Under the pieces are notes generated by a model. That model was not told the origin of the DNA. It searched no databases and was given only the letters and a program-made list of their open reading frames with translations. 64,000 nt of DNA, taken from the NCBI RefSeq assembly GCF_000499845.2, contig NC_023757.2, forward strand, positions 6,172,118 to 6,236,117, read 5' to 3'. Positions 36,907 through 48,720 of the stretch are shown here, one piece after another. The stretch's first letter is position 1; each line of letters opens with the position of its first letter. The DNA comes from Phaseolus vulgaris (taxonomy: Eukaryota > Streptophyta > Magnoliopsida > Fabales > Fabaceae). The position numbers were made by a program, and so were the translations under genes.

Positions 36907-38421
36907 CTAAATGTATAGTAGTTTTGATGCATGTGGTGAGTGAGAGTGCTGCAGTGGTGATGTGGCATAAGCGTGGTGTTGCTGTCCATGTTTTGTACCA
37001 TAATTTCCCAGTTTGGTCACAGAAGGAAACCTAGTCACATGAGAGGTATTAGTCCTGTTACGAATTTCGGGTGTTGAACTTGGATGTTCATGTGTTATGA
37101 AGGCATCACCAGCAACTCTAACTGCTTTGTGGCTCTTGCAACCCAACAGCATGCTAGGGCGCCTTCTGTGAACCTCTCTTGGGGGTTTTGTTTTTCCATT
37201 TGATAAAGTATATGTTGTCGTTATTGGACTCCTTATGGTTACTTCAGACATCTGTTCTTCACAATCTGACATTACTGCAGCACTGGCAGTGGCCACACTC
37301 CACTCTATGCTTGCCTCACTTGGTGCATAACCATTTGTGGGGCTCACACACCCAGAAGCAGCATCTGATGTTTGCCTTGCAAGGAAGGGGTTGCTTTTGC
37401 TTTTGATGCTTTCGATCTCAAACAAGTCTGAACTTGCATCACTTGCAGCATCATTGATGTAGTTTGAATCAATTTCTTCCGTCCTTGGAACACCATCTCT
37501 TGAGGACATTTCCACCCTTTTATCAAAGCTCAAGGACTTGATCCTATTTTTCAGTATGGGGGAGCCAAACACCTCCAAGGATTTCCTTGGTTTGATCTCT
37601 TCTTCCTCTTGTTCAGCTTGCATTTCGACAAGATGGTTTTGTTTTCCTGAGGCAGAACTCAAGGGTGAGAATGACAAACTGTTCTTTCTGCCGTTCACTC
37701 CCACCCCAAAATTCTCTTCCTTTTTGAAGTAAACATTATTGATCTTCAAGAGTTCTGCATTAGGCTTACTTAATTTAATTGAATGGCTAGCATCTAGAGC
37801 AGCAATATCAACCAGCTTTCTTGTTGTTGTTTTGCCTTGAACTGCACCATAAGTAGCAGTTTTGCTAAAACTGATTTCACCTGCATCAACTGAATCTTTT
37901 CCGGAACAAGAGCATTTGAAGCCAAGACCAGCTAGAACGCTCTTGGCTTGACACTTATCTTTTTTATTCCTTAAAGAATTTCTCATCCCAGTCTGCAGAA
38001 AAGCACTCTGGCTATTGCTAGTTGATTCAGAGCGAGTGCTTGGAGTTCCAAACTGAAGTGTGTGCTTTCTAGTTGCTAGAGCCACTGGTTCATCTCTCTG
38101 GTGCAGGTACTTTGATGTGGCAATGCTGCTGACAGATCTAGGGGTCTCAGATTCTCCTGCATTGAAGTACTTTTCAGCCCCAAACACTCCGATTTCTCCA
38201 TTCTCTTCTTTCTTTTCTAGCTTTTGAAGAGGGGACCTTCTGTTGTTGATGAAGGGATTGAGGTTTTGGCTTGTTTCACCAAGCCTTCCTACAATGGTCC
38301 CTTCATTGCCATTCAAATATGGAGAGAAAGTGGCATCATAGAGATGACTGTTATTGTTCTCAGACTTCAAAGTATGCAACTGATGAAAGCTGCTGTTGGG
38401 AGTGGATGAAATAGTAGCCAT
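36907..38421 (-). CDS. PKS1: PHYTOCHROME KINASE SUBSTRATE 1-like protein
   Basis: An uninterrupted 504-aa frame starts at ATG 38421 and has no introns, as usual for PKS genes. Family blocks visible are EIGVFGAEKYFN (residues 76-87), a short Cys motif KCSCSGKD (169-176), DLFEIESI (333-340) and YAPSEASIEWSVATASAA (365-382), with a His/Ser-rich C-terminus. PKS proteins associate with the plasma membrane, bind phytochromes and phototropins, and act in phototropism, leaf positioning and growth orientation. At 504 aa it is longer than the roughly 440-aa Arabidopsis PKS1. The upstream DNA (38422-38780) has a TATA-like acatataga near 38740 and a cacgt core at 38765; regulation by light factors through that site is inference. 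Assignment to PKS1 rather than PKS2-4 is less certain than the family. Confidence 0.88.
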   Translation of the reverse strand: MATISSTPNSSFHQLHTLKSENNNSHLYDATFSPYLNGNEGTIVGRLGETSQNLNPFINNRRSPLQKLEKKEENGEIGVFGAEKYFNAGESETPRSVSSIATSKYLHQRDEPVALATRKHTLQFGTPSTRSESTSNSQSAFLQTGMRNSLRNKKDKCQAKSVLAGLGFKCSCSGKDSVDAGEISFSKTATYGAVQGKTTTRKLVDIAALDASHSIKLSKPNAELLKINNVYFKKEENFGVGVNGRKNSLSFSPLSSASGKQNHLVEMQAEQEEEEIKPRKSLEVFGSPILKNRIKSLSFDKRVEMSSRDGVPRTEEIDSNYINDAASDASSDLFEIESIKSKSNPFLARQTSDAASGCVSPTNGYAPSEASIEWSVATASAAVMSDCEEQMSEVTIRSPITTTYTLSNGKTKPPREVHRRRPSMLLGCKSHKAVRVAGDAFITHEHPSSTPEIRNRTNTSHVTRFPSVTKLGNYGTKHGQQHHAYATSPLQHSHSPHASKLLYI

Positions 38422-39539
38422 AGTTGAAGGAAATAAAGTTGTAGGTTAAAGCCAAAAAGAGATATAGAACTAGTTTGGATATAGGTTAATAGAAAAGGCA
38501 AGAATGCATGGAAATAAAACAGGTGATATGTTGAGAGAAAGTTGAGCATAAAAAGGGCTTAAAAAACATGAAACAAAGTTTCCTAGGTGCTTGAGGATCA
38601 AAGTTGAGGGGGGAACATACTTTATGCAAGGAAAAGGCAAAAGGGTAGATAGATAGAGGGAAAGAAAATGGATTCTAAGAGAGGGTATGAGATGAAAGCT
38701 TGAATGGGTGCCATTCCAATTTTGAAGCAGGTCTATATGTAGGCTATTGGAATATGCAAAATGTCACGTAGTAGGGCCATGTGTTAGTAGCTGACCTGAC
38801 ACTTCACCCCATAGTTTTCACGCCAAAATTACATTCAATTCAGACACAACTATTTTTCTTGGAAAACTACTTTTCTATAATTATTTTATATTACAAAGTG
38901 AGATAAAGGAGAAAACTAAGTTAAGAGTGTTATCTTCATTCAATCAATCTCAAATTAACACTAATATAACTTTTAATACAAATTTTAAAATAACTATTTT
39001 TAAAAATTAGTATATCTTTCATATGTTTTATTTGTGATTTGATGGTGTTGATACATGGATCATGAAGGAATTTTTTCCTCAAATAATTGTTGGTGATTTT
39101 GGTTTTCAGCTGCAGTCTTTGGTATCATTCAGAGGTAGAGTATCTACAAAAGACACTTCATCGCTCAAATCAAGGTTTGATATTTGGTGGTTGGAGTATT
39201 AATTGTTTAAATAAATGTGTACCTTTGTCTTGGGAGGAATTCATATTTATAGCATCATAGTGGACCTCCAATTCTGAGCCTGAATTAAGACGAACTATTG
39301 AGCTAATCTCTGCATTAGGGTAACATTCTGTACCATGATTATGTTCATCATATTGTATGGAGGGATGTTTGTTAGGTCTTGGGAACCACTTTGACCACGT
39401 CAGTCAAATGGTCTTTGGGTGACCGGCATGTGTTCAACATTTAAACATTGGCAAGAGTTGAAGTGGGATTTTGAACTAAAGATGGTGGGTCCTTTATGCG
39501 GCCCCGTCGTGGTCTCCCAGACTCCCCTAGTGTTAGCTA
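38422..39539. other. PKS1 promoter region and intergenic DNA
   Basis: The first 400 bp should hold the 5' UTR and promoter of the minus-strand PKS1 gene. No other gene was recognised up to the MITE at 39540. Confidence 0.45.
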
Positions 39540-39945
39540 GTGATTTTCATGAAAAACCATTTTAGAAACTAATTTGACAAACATGAAATAGAAACTAATT
39601 TTAGAGGCAAAAAATAATTAGTTGCTATAATAATTAAATTAGAGACCATTTTAGAAACTTTAAAAAAAAATATGATTTCTAAATTAATTTATATTATTGT
39701 TAAATGATTTATAAATTGGTATCTAATTAGCTACCAAGATTTTAACTACCAATTATTTAAATTCTAAATTTGGTAGCAAAAATATTGGTTGCTAATTAGA
39801 TACCAATTTAGAAACCATTTACCAATAATTGAAACTAATTTAGAAACCTTTAGTCTCTAAAATGATCTTTAATTTAATCACTATAGCAACTAATTATTTT
39901 TTTATCTAAAATTGATTTATATTTAATGATTTTCTTGTAACTTTT
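39540..39945. mobile_element. Fold-back MITE
   Basis: Nearly the whole segment is one imperfect hairpin. The block 'aattagttgctataataatt' on the left pairs with 'aatcactatagcaactaatt' on the right. Nearer the centre, 'ttggtatctaattagctaccaa' (39717) pairs with 'ttggttgctaattagataccaa' (39785). The loop is near 39760. It has no coding capacity. Exact termini and target duplication were not fixed. Confidence 0.75.
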
Positions 39946-40990
39946 ATATTATATTATATTATACTATATTATATATGCATATATATTAAAATTAATTAAA
40001 TTTAAAACTTATTCGTCAATTTTGACCTGATTTTTTGGATTTATTTATATTTAGTTTGATTTGGATGGATTAATCTTTCCTTACACAAAGAGTTGGAAAA
40101 AAAAAAGAAAACTAAAAAGTTTAGAAGAAAACTTACATATATAATATTATATCTATATTGGTGATGCTGTTCTCTAACTTTATTTAGAGTTTGACCTTAA
40201 TAAATATATATATATATAATACATTTAATAAAATAGTATCACCAATACTTAGGGTATTGTATGTAAATTTTGGAAGGGTTGAAGTTGAGAACTCTCTAAT
40301 TGAAGCCCCTAAAAAGAAATATGTTGAATGCAAGAGGCAGGTATTAATTGCCCTGCAACTCAAGCAACCAAACACAAAATATAGACAAAATTTCTCATTA
40401 TTTGTTTTTGGCCACATTATAACCAAAAATCAAATCACGCATGAGTAAGAAAGACCCTCTGCCAACCCTGTTACGATTCCTTTGAGGTTGGTTGTCCTTT
40501 AATTAAACAAAAAGCTTAAGTGTGCCATATCATGGAGTTAGCCTTAGTTATTACAAGAAGATAAATGTGTGTTTGTATCATTTTTATATTTAAATAAAAT
40601 TTATATTTATCTTTTTTATATTGATATTTTTATATTTAAATAAAATTTTATATTTATCTTTTTTCATAGGCGTAATTTTTTTTCTTTTATCGTCATCTTT
40701 GTCAACACCTTTGAACTTTTTTATATGCTCGCAAACATTAATAATACTTTTTTATAATCAAATGAAAAGGAAATATAATTAAAAATATGATGTAGCTACC
40801 TGTATTCAAGATATACAGAAAAGTGTATAATAATATAAAATTGATTAAATGATATGCACTCCAATTTGGATGCAAACCAATCAAATCAGATGTAAGATAT
40901 AAATTGGATATCTATATAATAATAACTGATTAAATAATAAATATTTAATAATAAATTGTATTTCTTATTTATTTAAAATATATTTTCATA
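39946..40990. other. AT-rich intergenic DNA
   Basis: No gene was recognised. A block of about 38 bp beginning tatttttatatttaaataaaatt is repeated near 40580 and 40625. Confidence 0.4.
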
Positions 40991-43341
40991 CTTTAACATG
41001 TGTTTAAAAGTCTATAAATGCATATCAATCTCACATGGAGTATCACTCAATTCTCATACACAATTATATACTCATAATTTCTTTTGTTTTTACTGAGTTG
41101 AGTGTTAGAGAATTTTTTACAAGTGATTTTCCCTCATTATCTTCGGCAACCTCGATGATCATATCTCGAAGTCATAACTCTGCTTGTTAAGCAAACCACC
41201 TTCTTCTACCTCAGGAGATCAATGCTCTTTTCAGGTAAGAACATTTGGCGTTTACCATGGGGTCTAGGTAAAACCATTCTCTGACCACAAGTCACACAGT
41301 ACTAACTACATGTAGAATTGATGTCTCATCATCAACAATCCCCCGAGAAGATTATCACAGTTAAGACAGATCCAAACACGACAAGAGAATGTTATGTGCA
41401 AAGTCTTAAAGTCGCTCCTTATTTGGTAAAAGCCCCTACTACAATGACAACAATTGTGAGGTCTTAGATTTTCTAGAAGAGCGCGACACTGATTAACCAT
41501 AAGAGAGTAACAATATTCAAGATTGTCACAATATCGAAGATACACCCGAGCTCCCATCTTTGATGAGACCCTGATAAATGTGAAATTGGGTTCTCAACCA
41601 AATTAGTGTACAAATGTGAGAAAAATTATTAGTCGCTTAGTAAGAGATGAAATAGAATTAGTCTTGGTAAGGAATTATGACCTTTTGTGTTGAGTTCAGT
41701 GGATATGTTTGGCATCAACCCAGACTTCATGTGTCAAAATTATCATTCTTCCTTAAGCCAAACCTATAGCTAAAAGAAAAAGGAAACTTAACGAGGAGAG
41801 ACGTTTAGTTCCGAAGCACCAAGTCAGTTAGTTACTCAAAGTCGGCTTTATCAGGAAAATCATCTACACCACGTGGCTAGCAATTGTGGTTGTTGTAAAA
41901 AAAATCAAATGGTAAGTGAAGGATGTGTACCGATTATGCTGACTTAAACAAGGCATGTCCAAGGACACATACCATTTATCGAACATAGATCAACTTGTTG
42001 ACAACACTATAAGCTATGAGTTGCTCAGATTCCTTAATTCATGCTCAAGATATAATCAAATTAAATCCACCCGATGAAGACACAACCGTGTTGACCAAAC
42101 TCATCAAAAGACACGATTCGTGGTCCCTTAATGTAGATGGTTTGTCCAACAGAAAAGGCAGTGAGGTTGGTATAATCCTCCAAGGCCCTGACGATATTAT
42201 CCTCGAGCAAGACATTCGATTCACTTCTGATACATCCAACATCCAAGCAAAATATAAAGCTCTAATTATCGGGCTAAAAATTTATTAAAAATTGGGTGTG
42301 AAATAATTGAAATGCCAAAGCGACTTGTAGATGATCACTAGCCAGATAAATGACAATTACCAAGCTAAGGAACCTTTGCTCCAAAATTATTACCTTATAG
42401 CCAAGAACTTCATAGGATAGTTTGATTAGTTCAACATTATCCATATGCCAACACGAGGAAGGTTGAGCAACATTAAACTCTCATTCAAGAAACCCTGAGC
42501 ACTCCAAGTTGGGATCATGATTATGTGTTACAAGTAAATTTGGGTAGTTCAAGTTGGATGACACCTATCACCAATTTTTTGACCAACGTTGCTTTACCTG
42601 ACAACACAGTAGAAGCTAAAAAGGTGCAAACAAGTATCATTTTACACTATGTATAATGGTGAACTCTTTCGAAGAGATTTTTCCTCCCCGTTGCTAAAAT
42701 GCTTGGATGACGACCAAGCAAAATATTATCGCCAAACACCATAGGGGCATATGTGGAATGCGAGGGCCCATTGTATGGTATCACAAGTTTTAAGAACATG
42801 GTATTATTCGCCAACACTTCGTAAGGATGCATACACCTTTACTAAAAATGCCAAGAATGTTGATAGCCTCCCATGACCATTTATACCGTGGGGAATGGAC
42901 ATACTCGACCCATTCCCCGTTGTCAAAGGCAAGTAAAAATTCTAATAGTGGTCATTGATTACTTCATCAAGTGGATAGAAGTCAAATCACTGGCAATTAT
43001 CACTACTCAACACGTGCAAAAATTATTTTGAAAATGTATGGTGTGTAGACATGGTTTTCCTCATTCTATCGTCACAGATAATGGCCAACAATTTATAGAC
43101 AAAAGGTATATAAATACATTTCAATCACACTAATAGTACTCACTCAAATATCATATTCACTTATATACTCATAATTTATTTTGTTCTTATTAACTTTAAC
43201 ATCGAAAAAAAAATTACATGTGAATCTCCTATCATTGTCTTCGACAATCTCAATAGTTAATACTTGAAGTCACAACTCAACTTACTAGATAAATCATTTT
43301 CTTCTACCTAAAAAAAGTCTAGGCTCTTTCATATAAGAACA
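40991..43341 (+). mobile_element. Deleted Tat-lineage retrotransposon relic
   Basis: A 5' LTR end (about 40991-41243, ending agaaca) is followed by the PBS-like tttggcgtttaccatgggg. A related 3' LTR piece lies at about 43106-43341, also ending agaaca. The + strand interior shows parts of pol in shifting frames: the protease-RT linker (TRECYAKSLKVAP near 41390), RT start (GFIRKIIYTTWL near 41850 and SKDTYHLSNIDQLVD near 41965), then SCSRYNQI joined directly to second RNase H text (LNVDGLSNRKGSEVGI near 42130), and integrase (TDNGQQFID near 43080). gag, protease and the RT catalytic core are missing. Stops and frameshifts abound. Confidence 0.8.
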
Positions 43342-43822
43342 CATAATATTGACAATTCAATTGAATAGAAAAGAATATACATTTTTTCTTTAGAATCACG
43401 TATTGAAAAGAAAATTATAATTATATAAATATCAAAATATAGTATTAAATTATAATGATATCAATTTATAGAAAAAAGTAAATAATGTATGACATTTCAT
43501 GACAATTATAAGTATATATCCTCTAAAAAATTTATTACATAAAATTGAGATATATTTCGTAAAATAAAATTATAAAAAGTATATAATTAAAATTATGGTA
43601 AAAAGAAAAAAATATTAAAAATAAATAAACTTTGTGATAGCAAATGAGTTAAATAATTAAAAATAAAAATAAAAACTTGTATAACGAAAAAATTCAGATA
43701 AAATAAACTTGAAGGTGAAGAAAAGTTTTTTAAAAGAATCAAATAAATTAAAAATATTTTAGTAAATGAATTTAATGTATGTGTACTCATCCTCCTCTTC
43801 TCCTATCCAATAAAGATAGATA

Positions 43823-43831
43823 TTTTCGAGA
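43823..43831. repeat. 9-bp target duplication of the short MULE, left copy
   Basis: ttttcgaga here versus ttcccgaga at 44410-44418, a 7 of 9 match. Confidence 0.6.
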
Positions 43832-44409
43832 GGTAATTACTTCCTGCACCCGATCAATTGCTTCCTGCACTCAACGTAACTTTTTAAACTTAACTTTGTC
43901 CTTGATATAGATTTGCTTACGGATATTAATATTCGGAAGTCACAAATTTGCTTATGGACATCAATATCCGGAAGTCACATAATCAACAGCGGATAAAAAT
44001 ATCCAGAATGCAATAATAAACTACGGATAAAAATATGCAGAAGTCAATAATGAACTACGGATAAAAATATATGGTAGGCATGCCAGTGCACCTTGACTTC
44101 TTCGACGATGGTTCCTTCTCCGACTTCAGAAGCTGACCGTGGCGACTGCTGCTCTGCCTGCAATGATGAAGATCATTGACGCTGAAGCAAACGAACGAAG
44201 ACGAAGGTGACTGATGGTGACTGATGATGGCAAATGGTGGCTGCGACTGCTGCTTCACGCACAAACGAAGAAGAAGAATAGGGTTGGGTACATGACATTG
44301 GGTGCAAATCACACTTAAGGTATTTTCAAATTCATTAAGGATAATTTGGTCTTTTCCTATATGTGATTGGGTGCCAGTTCAAAATGATTGGGTGCAGGGA
44401 GTATCAGCC
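43832..44409. mobile_element. Non-autonomous MULE derivative (578 bp)
   Basis: The left end 'ggtaattacttcctgcaccc' and the right end, read inward, 'ggctgatactccctgcaccc' match the termini of the 6.3-kb MULE. The minus strand of 44090-44409 follows that element's left end at 4386-4690, including 'gcgtgaagcagcag' and 'aaccatcgtcgaagaagtcaa'. Five palindromic units of the CGGATATTAATATCCG kind fill 43910-44075. It has no coding capacity, so it would rely on transposase from a relative. A near-matching 9-bp duplication flanks it. Confidence 0.85.
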
Positions 44410-44418
44410 TTCCCGAGA
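44410..44418. repeat. 9-bp target duplication of the short MULE, right copy
   Basis: ttcccgaga, partner of ttttcgaga at 43823-43831. Confidence 0.6.
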
Positions 44419-44573
44419 ATGAGTACCCACGCTAAAATATTTATTTACGAGATAAACTATATTACTGATAGGTGTTTCATTTTGTTGTTTATTATTAGCT
44501 TCAAATACATTAAACACTATTTTTGCATTTCTATTTAATGCTCCTAACGTGGATCATCATTTCAATTACTAAA

Positions 44574-44779
44574 TTCAAGTGGTGGGTTAATTTGAAGTAA
44601 TGAATGTGATTTGATTTGCTAAAGAAACTGAGTTGAGAATAAATTTGACTAGCTCAAATTCAAGCCTAGTTTATCATTCAAGTGGTGGGTTAATTTGAAG
44701 TAATGAATGTGATTTGATGTGCTAAAGAAACTGAGTTGAGAATAAATTTGACTAGCTCAAATTCAAGCCTAGTTTATCA
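44574..44779. repeat. 103-bp tandem duplication
   Basis: 44574-44676 and 44677-44779 are adjacent copies that differ at one base by eye (gatttgattt versus gatttgatgt). Confidence 0.95.
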
Positions 44780-44864
44780 TGTGAGATAGAAATTCAGTTA
44801 ATAACAGAATGATAATAAATATGGTAAACACGTCCCATTTTCAGAGTCTCATATACTCTTCTTA

Positions 44865-45312
44865 AATGGTGTGTTCGTGTCGAACACACGTATCAGATAC
44901 CGACACTCGTATGACACTCATAGAACACGTATCAGTGAATTGTCCAATTCAAAAAATATTTATTGAATTCTAATAATTCTAACACAGTTCTAACACAATT
45001 TTAAAAAAGATAAATACATTATTTTTTTAATTTATTGTATACATTTTTATTATGATTATAAAAATAAGAAACAAATCATTTTAAACCAACCATGAAAAAC
45101 ATTTTTATGTTCCAAAAAAACCTGAAACATACTTATGCAAATAAATCTTTATTGTCAATTTATATAATTCATAATTATATGATATATAAATTTGTGTCCC
45201 GTGTTTTACATTTTAAAAATTATACGTATATTTGTGTCCGTATCTGTGTTGTATCAGTGTCCTACGTATATCTGTGTCTGTATTCATGTCGTATCAGTGT
45301 CTGTGCTACATA
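44865..45312. repeat. Element-like segment with 'gtgtc/gacac' ends
   Basis: Both ends are rich in 'gacac-gtatca' words in opposite orientations (44877-44945 and 45195-45310), and the middle is AT-rich. This looks like an old terminal-inverted-repeat element, but boundaries and duplication were not resolved. Confidence 0.4.
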
Positions 45313-45670
45313 GGTTAGGATCCCTTTTATACTAACTAAGATAAAAGAAAAATACTCATTTTTAGAACTAAAACGTACAGATAGGGTTCAAATTATTAAA
45401 CCTAATGAACATAACTCTAAAAAGCAAGGGAGAAAAAGGGTGAGAAGGTGTTGGCTTCTGAATGCAACATTGTACTAGATAACTAACTTACTCCAAAAAT
45501 TGCCAAGTGGCATAAACCTTAATCATAGGTTTGTAGCTTTCTTGATCAATAAATTAACAACATCTGAAACTTAGGTAAGTCACAATTGTGCAAAACTTGT
45601 TTAACCTCTCACTCTGTCACAGTTGCATATGAATTCTGTGAAAACCAGTATTTGAACTTTGGCTCAGTGA

Positions 45671-48600
45671 TTATTGTGTTGCTGTGGAATTTCCACCAGT
45701 AACCCAATACTGCTTAACAGCAATCAGCACCTTCTCAGGAACAAGAGGACCGTCCTCATGATCAACCATTTTTGTATCCCATCTCATGCCTCCAACTATT
45801 TTCTTTACCTTAATTAACACATCCACTTCATCGCGGAATATCACAGCTCCTTCTGGTCTCAATATCCGGTCCATCTCCAAAAGAATATCTTCTGCATTGC
45901 ATCTGCATTTCATTCAAGCACACACCATTCAGGCACAGCAAATTAACACACAATTGCTATTCCGAAATTCAACTAAATAACAAATGTTTCTCCTAATGGT
46001 ATGCCAAGTCCAAACATCTCATAAACTCAATGAAACAAAAGACAGACATAAAAAACAGATATAGAATTCTCAATACTTGATAAAATTACCACCTCATTCC
46101 TCACACAGCACCATATAAGTTGGGTAGAACTTTGAAACCGTGTAATGTAATGACAACATATAGTCAAGTTCCAACTTTTTAGTTCATATCTTCTAAACTA
46201 CAATTATTAAGAAATGAACTTTAAGACTAACTCAACCTTACAAAATCAGCTTATCAAGTGAGGTTTGTACCCACTTATATATTTCATATCCTTATCTCTA
46301 GTCGATGTGAGATCTCCAACAACAATCACAAGTTAATGAGGCCGTAAATAAGGATTAACAAGTGAGTGCAGTTTCAGTTACAAGTTAACGAGTTCAATAG
46401 TGACGGAAGAAAAACTTACTTATCCTTGTACAGACTAAAGAGACCAGGCGCATGAATGAGGTCATATGTTCGTGGATATGTGGAAAAGGCTTCACACCTG
46501 GGCGAAAAAGGAACCCAAGAAAGATCTTTAACAAAACTGACTATTAAAAATTTACAAACTACGGTTACTCACAATTCAATACAAAAAATGGTCATAAAGT
46601 TACATCTATATTGAGAATTATTAAATAACAGTATATGATGAAAATAGTCATAAAATGGGTTCAAGTTATGAAAGCATACCAATCATGATAGATGCCAATT
46701 AGTCCTCGCTCATAAATCACACCCAGTGTATTTGTCTCAGCTATAGTAGGCACAACATTCATGACCCATAACTTTGAAGAATGGATAGCAGCAGCAAAAC
46801 TACCCAATCCAGCATTCATATCCATTATGTTACGGTACCTTCCTGAGTCCAACAGTCTGTTAATTTTCTTGTAAGCATTTACATGTTTTTTCCACTTTTT
46901 GTTGTCATCCTGGTATGTCTCGGAGGAAACTCCAGAAACTGAGCCACTTGCAATTCTTGGAGGAATGGCATAAAGCCTGCTTGGAAATGGTTTAAGTTTC
47001 TCGCCAGAAACTTTAGGACTGGGAGTAATGCAGGTCTCCATCTTCTTATACCTATAGCCATAATTCCAACTCAGAAGGATTTTTAAAATCAAGACAAAAC
47101 TATGTATAAATATCAGCTTTTTATCCCACCAATTTATGTTTTATGTATAAATGTACTTCTATGTTTGTTTTCATGACTGGTAGAAAGAAGTAAAGGGAAT
47201 ATCAATAGTAAACCATTAAAATGTAAACTTATATAACTAAAATATGAGGCATACATACCAGACATCATCGCCATCTGAGGACTTACAAAATTCTACACTA
47301 TCATCATCTTGTCTCCTCTGACATGATTCAGAGTCTACAACCTTCTGCCAAATGGCCATTTCAGACTTCTCCGACCTCTTCACCCAGCAAAGTTTCTTGG
47401 CAATCTCTTCAATCTTTCTTTGTTCTTCCTGAAGGTCTTCCCTAGGTCTCTGCCAGGCTTTGTAGTTAACCTTCCAGTTGATTGGAGGACCCGAGAGCAC
47501 CCAATAACCACCAGGTCTCAGAACTCGATCAACTTCCATCATATAAATTCCATCTGCAAATGTATAGCCCAGAATGCAGTTTTAAACAGTTGGTATCACA
47601 AATGAAACAATGCAAGTTGAAAAATCTAATAGAAGCAGGAGAAACAAGAATGGGAAAAAAGTGGTTTGTTGTTTTTGCCAACAAGTAGATTATAGATTAG
47701 AAGCTAGTATTCAATGTGAAGTTCTTACTATTTGCTCCCCAAGGTATCAAACAGCGAGAACAATGAGCCATGTCAAAGGCTCTAGATGGATAAGGCAACT
47801 TTATGCTCCCCATTACGCCAATGATAGCAGGGACACCTCTTTCAAGAGCAAACTGAACTTGTGCTTCATGATTATCCCTTGGTGCAAACGACATGGCAAT
47901 AACATTTCTGCTCCAGAGATATGCACCCCAGCTGGCAACCTGAGCAAACAACCTGACATAAGAATACATAGCCAAAAAAGTAATGATGCAGGCATGCAGC
48001 TACCACATTAAAATGTACAAGAACGGCCAAGGAGATTTGACAAAATTCATCTGGAATTTGAGATGAAAAATATACCCCACAACCGGTGTCCAGCGCTGTC
48101 CTCACTGTCCCATTAGTTATAGGTATCACAGACGCAATTTGATTAATGTATTTATCAGCACCTTGAGGAAATTGTGTTCCACCACCAGGAAACTTGAACA
48201 CATTTCCCTCATATTGGATCCAATTCTGAATAGCCTTCTCTACTGTAAGACTCTTGTAGGGAGCATTAGCAAATGGAACATAGTCACGGCTCTTCGGCCA
48301 AGGAAATGGTGTAACATACCCCTTGGGTGCAGGGATCATACACTGGAACTTCTCTTCCTCTGGGGGGCAGTGTCTCTCTCTATAGATCATGTTTTCTCTT
48401 GGAAAGGTCATGGCACGCTTTTGATCCTGACAGGGAGTGTAATCAGTATAGCGAGCAGCACATGGTTTAAATGCCTTAGCCTTTGAATCTGCTTCATCAA
48501 TTTCACCAACTTCTCCACCATGATGGGAGTCAAAACTTAAATTTGGAACTATATTACATTCTTCATTAGTCTTAGTAATCTCCAAAGCTATGCCATCTCC

Positions 48601-48720
48601 CTTTCCAAAACCACTTCTCTGCCATGCGCCTAATATATAGAAGAAACAGCACAGACCAACTACTATGATGATCTGTACAGAACTTCTAGTCCTACCATCA
48701 GCTGAACTTGTTTTGGCCAT
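45671..48720 (-). CDS. PMT2: Probable methyltransferase PMT2 (Golgi, pectin-type)
   Basis: Six exons with GT-AG sites join in frame: 48720-48076, 47939-47729, 47553-47259, 47051-46680, 46497-46420 and 45902-45671, giving 610 aa, close to Arabidopsis PMT2. After a short N-terminus comes one membrane segment (about residues 15-35, [17 protein letters not shown]), as in a type II Golgi protein. Then follow [40 protein letters not shown] and the S-adenosylmethionine site [16 protein letters not shown] (from about residue 209). [44 protein letters not shown] and the C-terminal [19 protein letters not shown] complete the family pattern. The family is proposed to methylate homogalacturonan in the Golgi. 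The 5' UTR probably extends past 48900, perhaps with an intron. The gene looks intact. Confidence 0.93.
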
